Counted from the stretch's first letter, positions 1-12,393 are shown. The stretch: 64,000 nt of DNA from Desmodus rotundus (GCF_022682495.2 NC_071390.1:103858294-103922293); one strand, 5' to 3'. Notes: generated by a model from the letters alone, not told the origin. Made by a program: numbers and translations.

Positions 1-952
1 AGCATAAATGCATGGGTGACAACAGAGGCAAGGGCAGGATGAACTCCTAGAAATTCCAAATCATGTCTTTGCAAAAACTCACCTTCCTCTCTATTGTGTG
101 CAGTATCATTTACAAAATTCCCAGAGCTGAAGCTAAACAAAAGAAGCCAGCTAACAAACACTTTGAATTACTACATCTTATTTCTTCATCGTGTCTGTGG
201 TTAACAAAACTGTGAATGAATAATACTGAAGATGCAACCTGTAATGGCTTGATGTGTTTTCTGTTTTCCCAAGAGGTGTGGACAGATTAAAAAAAAAAGA
301 CTTGTGTACTGAAAAATAATCATCTAGCAGTGAGAAACTGGCATTTAAATAGGGGTGGATTCCCTCTAAGTTTTACCCCAGTGGCTGCAAAATATGAATC
401 ACAGAAAACAGGCAACTCCCTGTGGCCAGCATTCCTTCTACCCACCTTTAGTAATGCCAATTATTCTGGGTGGGACCAATCTTACATACTGGACCATTTT
501 CATAATATACATTTTTTTTTTTTTGGACAGGGGTCTATGGGCTTCAGACAAACTGAAAATAAAATTATACAGTTTAAGGATAGGGAAAAGTTAGACTGTA
601 AGTTAGCAAAAAATGTTTTTATCTTTACTAGTTAGTGCTATTCTTAATGTTTTTATTCATTTTGAAAACTTTAACTCAAGAAAGCATTATAACTTTCTCT
701 GGAATTATCACTATGCACTAAGAATATCAAAAGCTACTTAATGTGTTTATTTTAAACCCCATGTTTTCTAAACCAAAAAAAAATGAAGAATGCAAAATTA
801 ATTTAGAAGACTGAATTTCATCATAATGAGTCATTTACTGTTGTCCTAAAGAAACATATTTGTGAAATAAAACCTGTGATAACTAATTTTTATATACACT
901 TATTTTTATAAAAAGCTATAAGCACTACCCAAATCAATGCCTAACCTTTACC
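1..952. other. AT-rich unique DNA, no gene seen
   Basis: No recognisable repeat, splice-bounded exon or protein family is visible. Two overlapping open frames at 330-635 run through low-complexity T-rich sequence and look like chance. T- and A-runs occur near 281-298 and 510-525. Confidence 0.6.
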
Positions 953-965
953 AAAATGTCCTAAC

Positions 966-1164
966 AGCCCTAGTTGGTGTGGCTCAGTGTATTGAACACT
1001 GGCTTGCGAACCAGAGTCACCAGTTCAATTCCCAGTCAGGGAACATTCCTGGGTTGCAGCCCAGGTCCCCAGTAGGGGGTGCACAAGAGGCAACGACACA
1101 TTGATGTTTCTCTCCCTTTCTTTCTCCCTCCCTTTGCCCTCTCTAAAAATAAATAATCTTTTTT
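966..1164 (+). mobile_element. Ves-type tRNA-derived SINE, copy 1
   Basis: The head 'ccctagttggtgtggctcag', the box 'cagttcaattcccagtcagg', the 'ttgatgtttctctccc' motif and a CT-rich 3' part ending in 'aaaataaataatcttttt' match the bat Ves SINE layout. It is flanked by a target-site duplication (aaaatgtcctaac at 953-965, aaaatgtcctac at 1165-1176), showing insertion by L1-type target-primed reverse transcription. Such SINEs are mobilised in trans by L1. It sits directly upstream of an older L1 3' end. Confidence 0.93.
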
Positions 1165-1177
1165 AAAATGTCCTACC

Positions 1178-1695
1178 AATCATATATACAATAGAATATT
1201 ATTCAGCTATAAGGAAAAAGGAACTCCTGTCATTTGCAACAACACAGATGGAACTTGAGGGTAGTCTTTTAAGTAAAATGAGACAGACAGACAATGGCAA
1301 ATACTGCAATGCATCACTTATATGTGGAATCTTTTAAAAAGTCAAAACTCATAGAAACAGGGAATAGAAAAGTGGTAGCCAGGACCAGGGGATGGAGAAA
1401 TAGGAAGAGGTTGGTAAAGGGTACAAACTTTCAGCTGTAATATGAATAAGGTCTGAAGACACAATGTGTAATGTGGTGGCTACAGTTGATAACATTGTAT
1501 TGTGTAATGGAAATTTGGTAAGAGTAGAACTTCAATGTTCTCACAAAAAAAGATAAATATGTGAAGTAATAGATATCTTAACTAGACAGAGAAATTTTTT
1601 TTCATAATGCTTATGTGCATCAAATCATCACAATGTGTACTTTAAATATCTTAGAATTTTATTTGTTAGTTATACCTCAATAAAGCTGAAAAATC
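1178..1695 (+). mobile_element. L1 3' end, 5'-truncated (old mammalian L1M type)
   Basis: The left part is decayed ORF2 C-terminal coding sequence ('atagaatattattcagctataagg', then an 'acagatggaact' motif). A 3'UTR follows, ending near 'atacctcaataaagctgaaaaa', the usual tail of old L1M subfamilies. ORF2 would encode endonuclease and reverse transcriptase, but only its last codons remain and they are broken. Subfamily not assigned. Confidence 0.85.
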
Positions 1696-1699
1696 CTAA

Positions 1700-2095
1700 C
1701 AACCAATCAATATGCAATAAATTTATTTGGTCTTACAACCTTCTAAATTAGAAAAAAGTTAGAATTTTCCCATTTTAAAAATGAGAAAACCGAGATTAAA
1801 ATGATTATGGCTATGGCCTTGAGCTAATCATTAGAAGAATAGGATGGACTCCAGACCTCCTGGATTCCAATACACCACCTCATATTAACCTTCTCAATAT
1901 AATTCAGTCCCCAAATTATTATGTAATCTATCTCTTCTTCAGGAATTCAGAGAAAGCACAAGGAAGTTTATTAAGGCTTCAGAGGGTCAGAAGGCTTAGA
2001 GAGGGTCAGAGCCTTAAAATTGGGACCAATTGGGGTAAGTGAAAGAATAGAAGAAACATATGCCAGGAAGGGGAAAATAGTAGCTAAGTAAAATC
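1700..2095. other. Unique DNA, nothing recognised
   Basis: AT-rich sequence with no recognised repeat or coding signature. Confidence 0.5.
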
Positions 2096-2099
2096 ATTA

Positions 2100-2338
2100 C
2101 AATAACATTTATTAATAAGCACATGTATCGGATATTGCACTGAGCACTTAGCCTACATTATCTGGTTTACTTCTCATACTACACGATGAGTTAAATACTT
2201 CCATTTAGGAAACTAAGTAATTTGCCCTGTATCACAGAGAGGGGAAAAGGCAGCTACAGGAGCTGGATTCTTGACCTGGTCTGTTTGCCTCCAATACCCA
2301 AGCTCTTAACCTTTATTCTCTATTATGTCCAGAGCAAA
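2100..2338 (-). mobile_element. MIR SINE fossil
   Basis: The reverse of the MIR consensus is seen in order: 'tattaataagcaca', 'attgcactgagcactta', 'ggaaactaagtaatttgccctgtatcacagag', then 'gctcttaacc' at the tRNA-like end. MIR is an ancient tRNA-derived SINE once mobilised by L2 and now immobile. Confidence 0.88.
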
Positions 2339-3205
2339 GGCATGAGCAGGAGCAGAGCATGTGTGAAAATAGCCTGACTAGAAAAGAGCCATGCTGGGAG
2401 TGGAAGAAAAAAATGGATAAACAGATAAGACCAAGTTGAAGAAAATAAAATTGGATAAACAGACTAGGCCCCGTTATAGAGTACCTGAAAATTCAGGGTT
2501 AGGTTTGATGTAGTAAAGTACTGGGACTCCTTTGCAGATTTTTGAACAGGAAGAAAGGTGATAAAGGGGACTATTCAAAGAATGTTTGTCTTAGCACAGG
2601 AGGGCTGACAGGGTGTAAAAGATGAAGATAAAGGGGCCAGTTAGGAAACTAATCCAATGGTTCAAGTATGAAATCATGAAGGCCTAATCCAGAGAGATCA
2701 TGAATCAGGAGAAAAGGAAACAAAAACAATTTGAAGGAAGAATCAACGTAATTTCTTGACTAATTAGATGCAAGGACAGAAGCAGAAGAATGGTGAGTCA
2801 AAGATGACTGGGTGGTTTCGAGCCTAGGGGACTAAGGAGATGGTGCCAGAGAGAGTGAGGGACGAAACTGTGGTGGGAGAGCATGGGTTTGGGATTAGGC
2901 ACACTGGATTTTACTGACTGATTAATAGGAACTTGGCCATGGGACTTGTTTTCAGATTTCAGATCGTATAACCATCAGAGACCAGGGCACTGGGCAATAA
3001 TGAAATTTGCAGATATAACTGAATTTGCTTGTGAAGGTCATGGAAAGGGAGAGAGAAGGGCTGACAATTTAGGCCAAGGAGCTTCCATGAGTAAGGGGGC
3101 CTGCGAAGAATAAGGAAGCATTCAGGAAATAAAGAAGACCAGACAGTGTCTTCCGTTTACGGGGTTTATAATCTTTGGGAGTCACCATAGCATGCACAAA
3201 GCAAC
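2339..3205. other. Purine-rich unique DNA
   Basis: Long A/G-rich runs with many stops in all frames. No transposon or exon recognised. Confidence 0.5.
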
Positions 3206-3209
3206 ATCA

Positions 3210-3420
3210 GAATAATTACTTCTCTCCACTAGAGCATAAGGTCCATGAGGGCAAGGACTGGCCCCTAAAACCAGACATATTTTGTTTGTAACTAGACATA
3301 TTTTGGAAATTTAATAATATTTGTTGAATAAATGAGTAAGCCACTGTATCCATATGTCAGCAACTAGCACAGTGTCTGGCAAAGGGCTGGTGCTCACCAA
3401 AGCTTGTTGAACTGAATTGA
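3210..3420 (+). mobile_element. L2 LINE 3' end
   Basis: 'gagcataaggtccatgagggcaaggact', 'tttgttgaataaatgag', 'cactgtatcc' and 'gcacagtgtctggcaaagggctggtgctc' follow the L2 3' terminal consensus. The order suggests a rearranged or duplicated tail. L2 is long extinct in placentals. Confidence 0.75.
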
Positions 3421-3428
3421 ACTAATAA

Positions 3429-3466
3429 TTCTATCTTTATTCTTTTTTTTTTCTATCTTTATTCTT
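3429..3466. repeat. 16-bp direct repeat around a T-run
   Basis: 'ttctatctttattctt' occurs at 3429-3444 and again at 3451-3466, separated only by six T. This looks like a target duplication around an almost empty poly(T) insertion, or replication slippage. Confidence 0.85.
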
Positions 3467-6400
3467 AAGGAGATCTCATCTTAAAGTTAATTATGAGATT
3501 CCAGATAAGCTCATTAAAAATTTAGAGAAAAGACACATTATTGAGGCATTACAAAGAAAAATATTATACAGTGACCTTGAGAGAAAGTAAAACCAAAATG
3601 AAAAAAGAGAAGGAAGAACAGGGAAAAAATAGTTATTAAGGCACAGAGACAAAAATGAATTTGAGATATCTATATATCAGTTAAAAGTTTAGATATGAAT
3701 AAAGAATATAAATTAGGAAACCATGAAAAATACCATTGCTTATGTTACGGTGCTTGTAACCAAGAAATATACCATATTTCTTCATGAAAGGCTACAGGCA
3801 ATAAGAGAGAAATGATTTAAAAACTATTCCAAGCTTTGTAACCTGAGTGACTATAATAATAATGTCAATACGGAGCTCAAGTACAGACAAAGACGTGTCT
3901 GATTTTAAATATGGATGCCCCGATATCTCAGTCAGGGATCATTTGAATGACATTCACTCAAACAAACTCAAGTGAAAATGAGAATTATTAAAAATGAAAC
4001 ACAAAATTTTATAGATGTCAGAAAAAAGAAAAAACATGCAGCATGTCCACATGGAGGCATTTCACCCGAAAGTCAGGAAACAAGCTGACAGCCCTTTTCT
4101 TGGCCATTATACTTCACGTCTCATCTACTGCCCAGCTGTTCTCTGTAGACCAGCTCCTTTGCTCTTTCAGGCCCATCAGCTTCTCCAAAACTTTCAGCTT
4201 GGTCATGGCGACGGCTTACCATGATGCCAACTTTACATAAACATTCCATTTTTGTGCTTTCATTCTGAAAAATGTAACAATCTCTCTTGTGCTTTTCAAA
4301 AAAAACACATGCTATCACTGCTCTACTTTTTTCTACGAAACCATTGTCAATAATTAATTGTATAAGAAAGTTTATTTAGGTTTACAACCAACTTCAAGCA
4401 TACATGCTTAATTCTCCCTTCAATTTTATGTTTATTCATTTACTGACTCAAAGAGCCTACTTTATACATTCCATATTTTCTAACAGCAAAATCAACAGAT
4501 ATCAGTCACTGCCTCACTGAGCACAATGGCCTAAAATTTATTAGAGGAATGGATAATCAGTGAAGTGCACCCAAAAAAGAAATAAAAAGAAAATAACATG
4601 AAATAAAAGGTGACAAAACTGATCAACTCACAAACCAGAATAATTCAGACTTTGGTTAAGTAAGAATTGGCCAATAGCACTTAAATTTAATAATTTCATC
4701 TCTATTTTCTTGTAACTTTAGTTTATATCCTTCCAATAAACCAATTTCCAATGGTTTGTTGGAAATGGTTTCCAATGGTTTCAGCTAACCATTTTCCAAT
4801 GTAATGGTTAAGATTCACCAGTGGTCTCTGAAAATGCCTAGAAAGAAGTAGCAAATAACCTGAATAAATATTCTGAACTTTTACCCTATAGAAATTAATA
4901 ATTGATCATTATTCCATGATGTAGGATTGACCTTAACTGATGTTTACAACTGCTTTTTGAAGCAAAGCCAAGACAGACCTTAGTTATCTAGAAGAGCAGA
5001 AAAGATCTGAACATTCTTCAGATTTCAGTAATTTTACTTTATTATTTAATAAGTACTGTAATAAAATATCAATTGAAAAGAAAAAAAGGAAATGGATATG
5101 AAATAAAGATTCATCTCCAGAGAATCACTCCTTCATGATATTTTCCTTCTTATTAGTTTTAATAATCCAGAGTTAATTGTATTACTTTTAAATCCTTCTG
5201 GAAATATTCTAGAAGATACTCTGTCAAATATAAAGCAAAATCCTAACCTGAGTGCTAGCAAGCTCTAAGTCATTCAAACTATAAGAAATGATATATATGA
5301 AGCACTACTTAGCAATTGAAATGGATTTTCTGACAAACACTTTTTTCCTCTTCCCCTTTACAGGTTTGTAAACTGATCTATATATCTAAAAGGTGACATG
5401 GCCGCCCTCACCTGTACTTCACATGGTATCACACGGATTAGAACTAAGGTATTACCGCTACCAATTGAATCACTAAATTGTTCTAAACCAAACAGACAGT
5501 GCTTGCTAATCTTTACTTGAGATTCATGGTTTAGAAAAAGGTGAGGCCTCCACCTACACAAAAATTTTCTCACTTGTGAGCCAATTATCTGAAATTTCAT
5601 TACCAAAATTTTATCCCTTTCGTTGACAACTTTGATCCTTATGAGCGAGCTTATTCTTCTGTTGGGACTAAAAATTTTCCTTTTTCCCAGAGGTAATTCC
5701 TGACTACTTGATTTCACCAGGTTCAGCTTTCTTGGTGAGCTAACACTTTTGCATGTAAGGTGTTCCAGTCCAGCAAATATTTCAAGACTAAACATCAAAG
5801 ATACCACTGAACTATACACCAGAAAATAAACTATGTCAAATGTAGTCAGAAAGTCTCTTACAATTGATGTTGGAAAGTCTTCATAAAGACCATCTTAGAA
5901 AACAATTTCATTACAAATTGCTTGCAAAAGTATGTTTTTGTATTATTTTATCATTTGTAGCACATGGTATTATTGATCCCAAATTTTAAACTAAAAGAAA
6001 AAATGCCCTGTTTTAAAATATATAGTTAAAATTTTACAGGAAGGCAGAAGTCACTGCCAATGTTTAATCCCCTTTTATATAAGCTCCTTTTAAATTCTTC
6101 AAATATATATTTAATAACCTATACAGAAAGATTGCAAAAGCCCACCTTGATATTTCCTAAACATGAAGAAAATAAAGAATCATTAAAATCATTGATTCTA
6201 TCATGATCCATGGTCCAAATTACACCTATATAATACACACACCCAGGTAAGACTCGCTTTGTTGCCTTATGTCTGTATTTCACAAACATAAAAATTCTCA
6301 GTGCCTAAATATTCCATAAGTATCTTCTCATTGATTTATTTTTCCTCCTATTTACATACTGACAATTTCTAATAGCCCATCATTTGTGTTAGGTTTTCTA

Positions 6401-6865
6401 AAGATAAAATTTTACTTGGTTTGATTTAATTTTTCAGAGTATAGACAATTCTGTTCATCGTTTATTCTAATTTCACAGTAAGGCACACAGGCCTGCATTC
6501 CTATTTAAATATGGATAAGTGTGCAAATATGGACCATAATTTAAAATTTTTTTGTGATAGTCATCCAGTGTGAGACTAGAAATTAGTTCTCTATTCCCCA
6601 CCAATATTTAGATGTTACTGACAGTTTTAAGGTAACTACTCAATAGGAAAATCTCACTTATATTATCTGAAACTATTTTAATTAAGGACTCAGGTGAAGT
6701 AGCTCATTCACTTGAGCTACTGTCATATAAGGTAAACATGTATTTGCTTGATGGACTCATTCAGTTTCAATAAATATTTGACCAAGTTATAGGATTTTTT
6801 AAAAATCTATTCTATGTCTTTAACTTCATAAATATGACTATAAAAAATCTTATAAAATCTTTGCA
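3467..6865. other. AT-rich unique DNA, no gene seen
   Basis: About 3.4 kb without a confident transposon match. A 153-codon minus-strand frame at 5358-5819 has no recognisable domain and no ORF-like codon periodicity that I can see, so I do not call it. A local cluster of 'tttccaatggttt' motifs is listed separately. Confidence 0.5.
4744..4809. repeat. Local direct and inverted 'ttccaatggtt' motifs
   Basis: 'tttccaatggttt' occurs twice (about 4745 and 4769), with degenerate copies ('ttggaaatggttt', 'aaccattttccaatg') between and after, some inverted. A short foldback is possible. Confidence 0.7.
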
Positions 6866-6869
6866 CTTA

Positions 6870-7018
6870 GTAGTGGCAGAACCTGGTAAAGTCATATAAT
6901 TCCTCTGACCCTCACTTTCTTATCTGTTAACCAAATTTTTCTATGGATTCAATTAAGTGAAATAGTAAATTTCCTGATACATAATAGATTTTCACTAAAT
7001 GTTCATCTTTATTATTAT
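6870..7018 (+). mobile_element. MIR SINE fragment
   Basis: The central and 3' MIR consensus is visible: 'aacctggtaaagtcatataattcctctgaccctcactttcttatctgt', then 'tacataatagattttcactaaatgttcat'. It is decayed. Confidence 0.65.
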
Positions 7019-8500
7019 AAGTGGGGAAATACAGTATTTCAGGAATAGAAGAAAAGTAGTATGATAATACACTTTTAAATCCAGACATTAAAATCACATG
7101 TATTCTTGGGCTGTCTTTCTTTTCCTTTTCTTACTGCTACCTAGTGGCCCATGCAAATCCATTGTATTTCTGGCATCTTCATTACAAAGTTGATTCTACA
7201 GGCAGATACCAAATGAGGAGTATCAGAATTATTACAGAATTCGTGTTGATTACTTTAGTTTATTTCAACCGGGAGAGTGCAACTATTGAATGAAATTAAT
7301 TGAGTCAAGCTACTAACTCTTAGATAGAAGTAATTATTTGCTTTTAACCTTAGGATTGCTAAGGAAGCAGCTTTGGTCCTATCCCAAGACTAGCCCCCAG
7401 CTGTCTACCATTTATATGAGAAAATATCCTTTTTCCTTCCAGTTTCTTTCCTCCTCCACTCTAATTTTGTCTTCTAATATAATGGTCAATGCATCCTCCC
7501 CCTCTGACCATGCTAATCACCCACTCCCTCCTCTTCCCATACCGTACAATTGACCAAGTTATCACATAAATTGAATTCCCTCCTATGAACCTTCCCACTG
7601 ACATGTCCTACAGTCTAAGCAGGGTCCTAAATGGTATCCAAAGTAGCAAGGCTCACCACAGGAACATAGTATAGGCCAGGATAAACCTTAACAACTTAAA
7701 AACAATCTTTAAGCATAATTCAAGGGTTCTTAATAACAAAGCTCAGAGAGATTGAAAATAAAAACACATTTTATCCCGGGCTTCAACAGAAATGTTTTTC
7801 TTATTGTATAGCTTGGTCAAATTTTAGAGAAATAAAAGGAAATGTTAAATACAATGTTCCCCACAAGAGCTAATTCCCCTCAGTGGTTTTCCGTAGCCAG
7901 AGTATTAACTTAATTAATGCATTTTTCATGAACATGGTGCAGGCATGGGGCCTGGCCAACCACCCCCACATGTGTTCAGTTGCCTGGACATGCTCGCTGT
8001 TGTGGTTGAAACTCAAATTCTTACTCTCACACAATAGAACAAAAAGTACTTTAATTTCCTTGAAAAGATTAAGTATCTACAAATTTTCACATTTATTGGA
8101 TTTTTTCACTTTTGTAAGACATATTTACCTATTTATAGATTCCCATTCTATTCTCGCAGAACTAGAAGTTTACATTTAGTTAAGCAGTGTCTCCAAGTTT
8201 TCTGAATATCAGTTACAATCAGTCAAAGCAACTCATCTATATCAATTCTTGTTTTTGCTTAAATTCTCTAAGTGTTTTATGAAAAAAAACTAAACTAAAT
8301 CTATATTGTATTTAGTGATTTGTAGACTCAATCTGACATATACTTTGGGAAATCAATTCAGTAAAAGTATTTATAAGTGTATGTATGTTTCATGTTACAT
8401 ATAAACAGGAAACATTTTAACATTTATTTAATTAAGTCCTAATATAAAAAGGATTTGAGTAGATTTACAAATACTTGAGCAATGAATGACATGACATACA
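7019..8500. other. Unique DNA, no gene seen
   Basis: No repeat recognised. Open frames at 7338-7553 and 7883-8179 are short, without domains or plausible splice context. Confidence 0.5.
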
Positions 8501-8507
8501 CATATAT

Positions 8508-8722
8508 TGTATGTCAGGTAGGGTTCTAATCATTTACACACATTATCTCATTTGTTACTCATAACAACCATAGGAGATCAATCTAATGTCATCTGCATTT
8601 GTTACAGATGGAAACTGAGGCTAAGAGAGGCTAATGAACTTGATCAAAAGCTCCAAAATTGAGGAGCAACTGAAATTGGGATTTGAACCCGGTGGTCTGA
8701 GTCTAGATCTATGCCCTTGTCA
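8508..8722 (-). mobile_element. MIR SINE fossil
   Basis: The reverse MIR consensus is clear: 'cacattatctcatttgttactcataacaacc', 'acagatggaaactgaggctaagagag', 'gggatttgaacccggtggtctgagtc' and 'atgccctt'. The last part is the tRNA-derived box-containing end. Confidence 0.9.
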
Positions 8723-8954
8723 GTAAGGAAATAAGAAAGAAAAAGAAGCCAGAGTTGATGTTAGCACAAGAAATGTGCATTGAAAACTTTATATAATACT
8801 AAAAGTGAGTAATAAATTCGGTTCAGTTTTTTTGAGGAACCAAATAAAGAAGGCAACATAATCAGAAACAAAATTCACAGTGTCACAAAATAATCATAAG
8901 ATATGTAGCTTCTCTTCTAGTGGAAATTATGGGGGGGAAAAGTGTTCTTATTTT

Positions 8955-9035
8955 TAACAATATTTATTGATTGTTATTATGTGCCAGACTGGTCTTAATG
9001 CATCATACATATTTACTCATTTACTACAAGACAAG
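8955..9035 (-). mobile_element. MIR SINE fragment
   Basis: 'aatatttattgattgttattatgtgccagactggtcttaatgcatcatacatatttactcattt' is the 3' quarter of MIR in reverse. Confidence 0.7.
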
Positions 9036-9057
9036 TCAATAAAATAGCTGCTCCATT

Positions 9058-9170
9058 TTATTTTTTTTTATGGTATTTTTTCCCATTACCATTTAGTCCT
9101 CTTATACCCGCTCCATCCTGCAATCACCACACTGCTGTCCATGTCCGTAAGTCCTTTTTCTTTTTGCCAT
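9058..9170 (-). mobile_element. L1 3'UTR fragment
   Basis: A T-rich start (the L1 A-tail in reverse) is followed by 'cccattaccatttagtcc' and 'caatcaccacactgctgtccatg'. This resembles the antisense 3'UTR text of the larger L1 copies near 33.9 and 47.6 kb. Confidence 0.7.
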
Positions 9171-9245
9171 AAGGAGTATTCTCTTTTTAAAAAATTGTGG
9201 CACCTTCTCATATTGCCTTTACAATCAAACCCAGAAAACAACACC

Positions 9246-9464
9246 AGAGCCCTGGCTGGTGTGGCTCAGTGGACTGAGCACCATCCCAGCAAGGTAGCTG
9301 ATTCAATTCCCATTCAAGGCACATACTTGGGTTGAAGGCTGGGTCCCCAGGAGGGAGTGTGCCATGGGCAACGAATTGATGTCTCTCTCACACATTGATG
9401 TTTCTCTTCCTCTCATTCTCTTTCCTTCCCCTCTCTCTAAAAGTAAATTAAAAAAAAAAAAAAC
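9246..9464 (+). mobile_element. Ves-type SINE, copy 2
   Basis: Full-length head ('gccctggctggtgtggctcag'), degenerate central box, a doubled 'ttgatgtctctctcacacattgatgtttctctt' motif, a CT-rich part and a 13-base A-tail. No clear target duplication was found. Confidence 0.93.
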
Positions 9465-9764
9465 ATAGCTCAGAAAAAGAATAGTACTATTTTCCAAATA
9501 TGTATACTCCGTGGTGTGGCTTGATTCTAGAGTAAAATTTAGAACATCTCAAGGAATGTATATACTGCTATGGCAATCTTCCCGTGTATACAATGTAATA
9601 TCTCAGAAGTTGCTACATATTTAATGAGACTTGGAAGCAAATACTAACATTTGCTGGTAAGAATCTGAGATGGATCTACATTATTTTTTTATTTTAAATG
9701 TATCTATGTATTTAATTTTTCAGTAAAGCAGAAGGTAGAAAGGACACAGATCATTCTAAGCTCC

Positions 9765-9885
9765 AGGCTTCTCAACTGTAAAATAGAAATAATAATAATA
9801 CCCCCTCATTGTGTCTCTTTGAGGACTAAATGACATAATGTATAAAAAGTTCTTACAATAGTGTTTGACTTATGCTATACACTGA
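9765..9885 (+). mobile_element. MIR SINE fragment
   Basis: 'cttctcaactgtaaaatagaaataataataatacccc' followed by 'tttgaggactaaatgacataatgtataaaaag' matches the MIR core and 3' half. Confidence 0.75.
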
Positions 9886-10555
9886 TTAAAATGTTGATTC
9901 TTTTAAAATGCTGACTCCATCAGTAGTAGCACCACTCCTAAATGAATATTTAAAAACTCGAAGATGACCCTTCAAATCTTTATATAGAATAGTAAATTGA
10001 AGCAATATTATAACTTAAGAAATAAAAATAAAATCTTTAAGTCAAATGAGGATCCAACTCTTAAAAATTATATGTAGATTTTATGCTCTTTGTCACTTTC
10101 AAACTGTTTTTCATTAGATTTAAATTTTTGTGGGGAAAAATTTTTTCTTTAATTTAGTTGTCTAGATAAAATTAAATCCTTGGAGTTATTAATAAAGTGA
10201 GGAGATATTTCTATCCAAACTGAGATACTGCTGAGAGTAAATGGGGGTGTTAAGGTAATTAGCAGCATTCATTGATCTACAACAAGTATAAACCAGGACA
10301 TTCCAGCAAATATAAAATACAGGGTTCCTGTACCAGTGTTTTCTTCTATATTTCAATAACAAAGGGAAGAATTAATGGATATGCATTATCCCTACAAGGT
10401 ATTTGCAAAGACTTTATTTTAAGGTCCGTATTTTTTTCAAAATTACAATTGCATTGCATTTCAATATGTATTCATTTCCACAACAAATCAAGTACTACCA
10501 GTTATACTCAGATTAAAATATATTCTAACACTGTATGCAGAATTGGGATCTTATA
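9886..10555. other. AT-rich unique DNA
   Basis: No recognised element up to the TA dinucleotide (10554-10555) that precedes the Tigger1 end. An open frame reaching 10622 runs into the transposon end and is not called. Confidence 0.5.
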
Positions 10556-10754
10556 CAGGCACACCTCAGACATATTGCAAGTTCAGTTCCAGACCACTGC
10601 AATAAAGCAAATACCACAATAAATTAAGACATGACTTTTTGGTTTCCCAGTTCATATAAAACTTACATTTAGACTATACTGTAGTCTATTAAGTGTGCAA
10701 TAGCATTGTCTAAAGAAACAACATATGTACCTTAGTAAAAAAAATACTTAATTG

Positions 10755-11520
10755 CTAAAAAATGCTAATCTCATCTAAGCCTTCAGCGAGCCTTAATCTT
10801 TGGGCTGGTGGATGGACTTCCCTCCGTGTTGACGGCTGCCGGCTGATCGGGGTGGTGGGTGCTGAAGGTTGAGGTGGCTGTGGAAATTTTGCAAGTAAGA
10901 CAACAATGACATTTGCCACACTGATTGACTCTTCCATAAATGATTTCTCTGTAGCACGTGATACTGTTTGAGAGCATTTTACACAACAGAACTTCTTTCA
11001 AAATTGAAGTTGGTCCTCTCAAACACTGCCACTGCTCTACCATTTAAGTTTATGTAATTTTCTAAATCCTTTGTTGTCATTTCAACAATCTGCACAGCAT
11101 CTTCCTCTGGAATAGATTCTATCTCCAGAAACATTTTTTTTTGCTCATTCTTACAAAGCAACTCTTCATCAATTTAAGTTTTATCATGAATTGTAGCAAT
11201 TCAATCACACCTTTAGGCTCCACTTTTAATTATATTTCTCTTCCTATTCCCACCACATCTGCTGTCACTCCTTCCACTAACATCTTGAACACCTCAAAGT
11301 CATTCATGAGAGTTGGAATCAACTTCTTTCAAACTCCTGTTAATGTTGATATTTTTACCTCTTTACATGAATCACAAATGTTCTTCATGGCATGTAGAAT
11401 GGTGGATCCTTTCCAGAAGGTTTTCAATTTATTTTGCCCAGATCCATCAGAAGAATCACTATCAATGGCAGCTATAGCCTTATGAAATATATTTCTCAAA
11501 TAATAAGACTTAAAATTCAA
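10755..11520 (-). pseudogene. Tigger1 transposase remnant (C-terminal half)
   Basis: Read on the minus strand, successive frames give recognisable parts of the pogo/Tigger transposase, upstream to downstream: a segment with 'DSDSSDGSG' and '[10 protein letters not shown]', a segment with '[13 protein letters not shown]', and a C-terminal tail ending in a proline/serine-rich region with 'RLRLAEG'. Frame changes and stops separate them. The family cuts and pastes DNA at TA using a DDD/DDE nuclease, whose core would lie further upstream (11520-13000) and is too decayed to read. No function is expected. Confidence 0.8.
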
Positions 11521-12122
11521 AGTTACTCTTTGATGTATAGGCTGCAGAGTGGATATTGGGTTAGCAGGTAAAAAACATTACTCTCATTGTACATCTCCAT
11601 CAGAGCTCATGGGTGTCCAGGTGCTTTGTCAATGAGCTGTAATATTTTTAAAGGAATCTTTTTTTTCTGAGCAGTAGTTCTCAACAGACGGCTTAAAATA
11701 TTTAGTAAACCATGTTGTAAGCAGATGTGCTGTCATCCAAGCTTTTTTGTTTCAATTATACAGCATTGGATCAGTAGATTTTGCATTATTCTTAAGAGCC
11801 TTAGGATTTTTGGAAAGATAAATGAACATTGAACTTCAACTTAAAGTCACCAGCTGCATTGGCCCCTATCAAGAGAATCAACCTGTTCTATGAAGTTCTG
11901 AAGCCCAGCCAGGCATTGACTTCTCCTCTCTAGCCGTGAAAATCCTAGAGGTCATCTTCTTCCAGTAAAAGGCTGTTTCATCTACAGTAAATCCTCACAT
12001 AATGTTGTTGATAAATTCTGTGACTTTAAGTGAAACAATGTATGATAAAACCAATTTTATCATAGTTTAATTAATATAAACAAGAGTTAAGTTCCTATGG
12101 CACCTAATCAATATTAATATGA

Positions 12123-12277
12123 CCCTGGCCAGGTGGCTCAGTTGGTTGGAGAGTCATCCCATATACCAAAAAGGCTGCAGGTTCAATCCCCAGTCAGGGC
12201 ACACACCTAGGTTGTGGATGCAATCCCTGGTCAAATCACTTACGGGAGGCAACTGATCAATGTTTCTCTCACATCAA

Positions 12278-12320
<43 letters not shown>

Positions 12321-12393
12321 TTCTCTCTCCTTCCTCTTCTCTCTCCAAAATCAATAAGAACATATCCTCAGGTGAGGATTTAAAAAAAATGAA
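12123..12393 (+). mobile_element. Ves-type SINE, copy 3 (long-tail form)
   Basis: The head 'ccctggccaggtggctcagttgg', the box 'aggttcaatccccagtcagggcac', a second box-like repeat 'tgcaatccctggtca' and the motif 'ctgatcaatgtttctctc' are followed by a (TCTG)n/(TC)n tract at 12281-12326. A 3' module 'tcaataagaacatatcctcaggtgaggattt' comes before the A-tail. The same module ends copy 8 but not the others. Confidence 0.92.
12281..12326 (+). repeat. (TCTG)n-(TC)n microsatellite in a SINE
   Basis: Five TCTG-type units pass into an uninterrupted TC run. This is an expansion of the CT-rich region normal for Ves SINEs and is likely length-polymorphic. Confidence 0.9.

Noticed and set aside
5358..5819. 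153-codon minus-strand ORF
   Set aside because: Low-complexity amino-acid content, no domain, no flanking splice sites of note; expected by chance in 64 kb.
10272..10622. 116-codon plus-strand ORF
   Set aside because: Runs from unique AT-rich DNA into the Tigger1 terminal repeat; composition and context argue against coding.
11141..11485. 114-codon plus-strand ORF
   Set aside because: Antisense of the Tigger1 transposase remnant on the minus strand.
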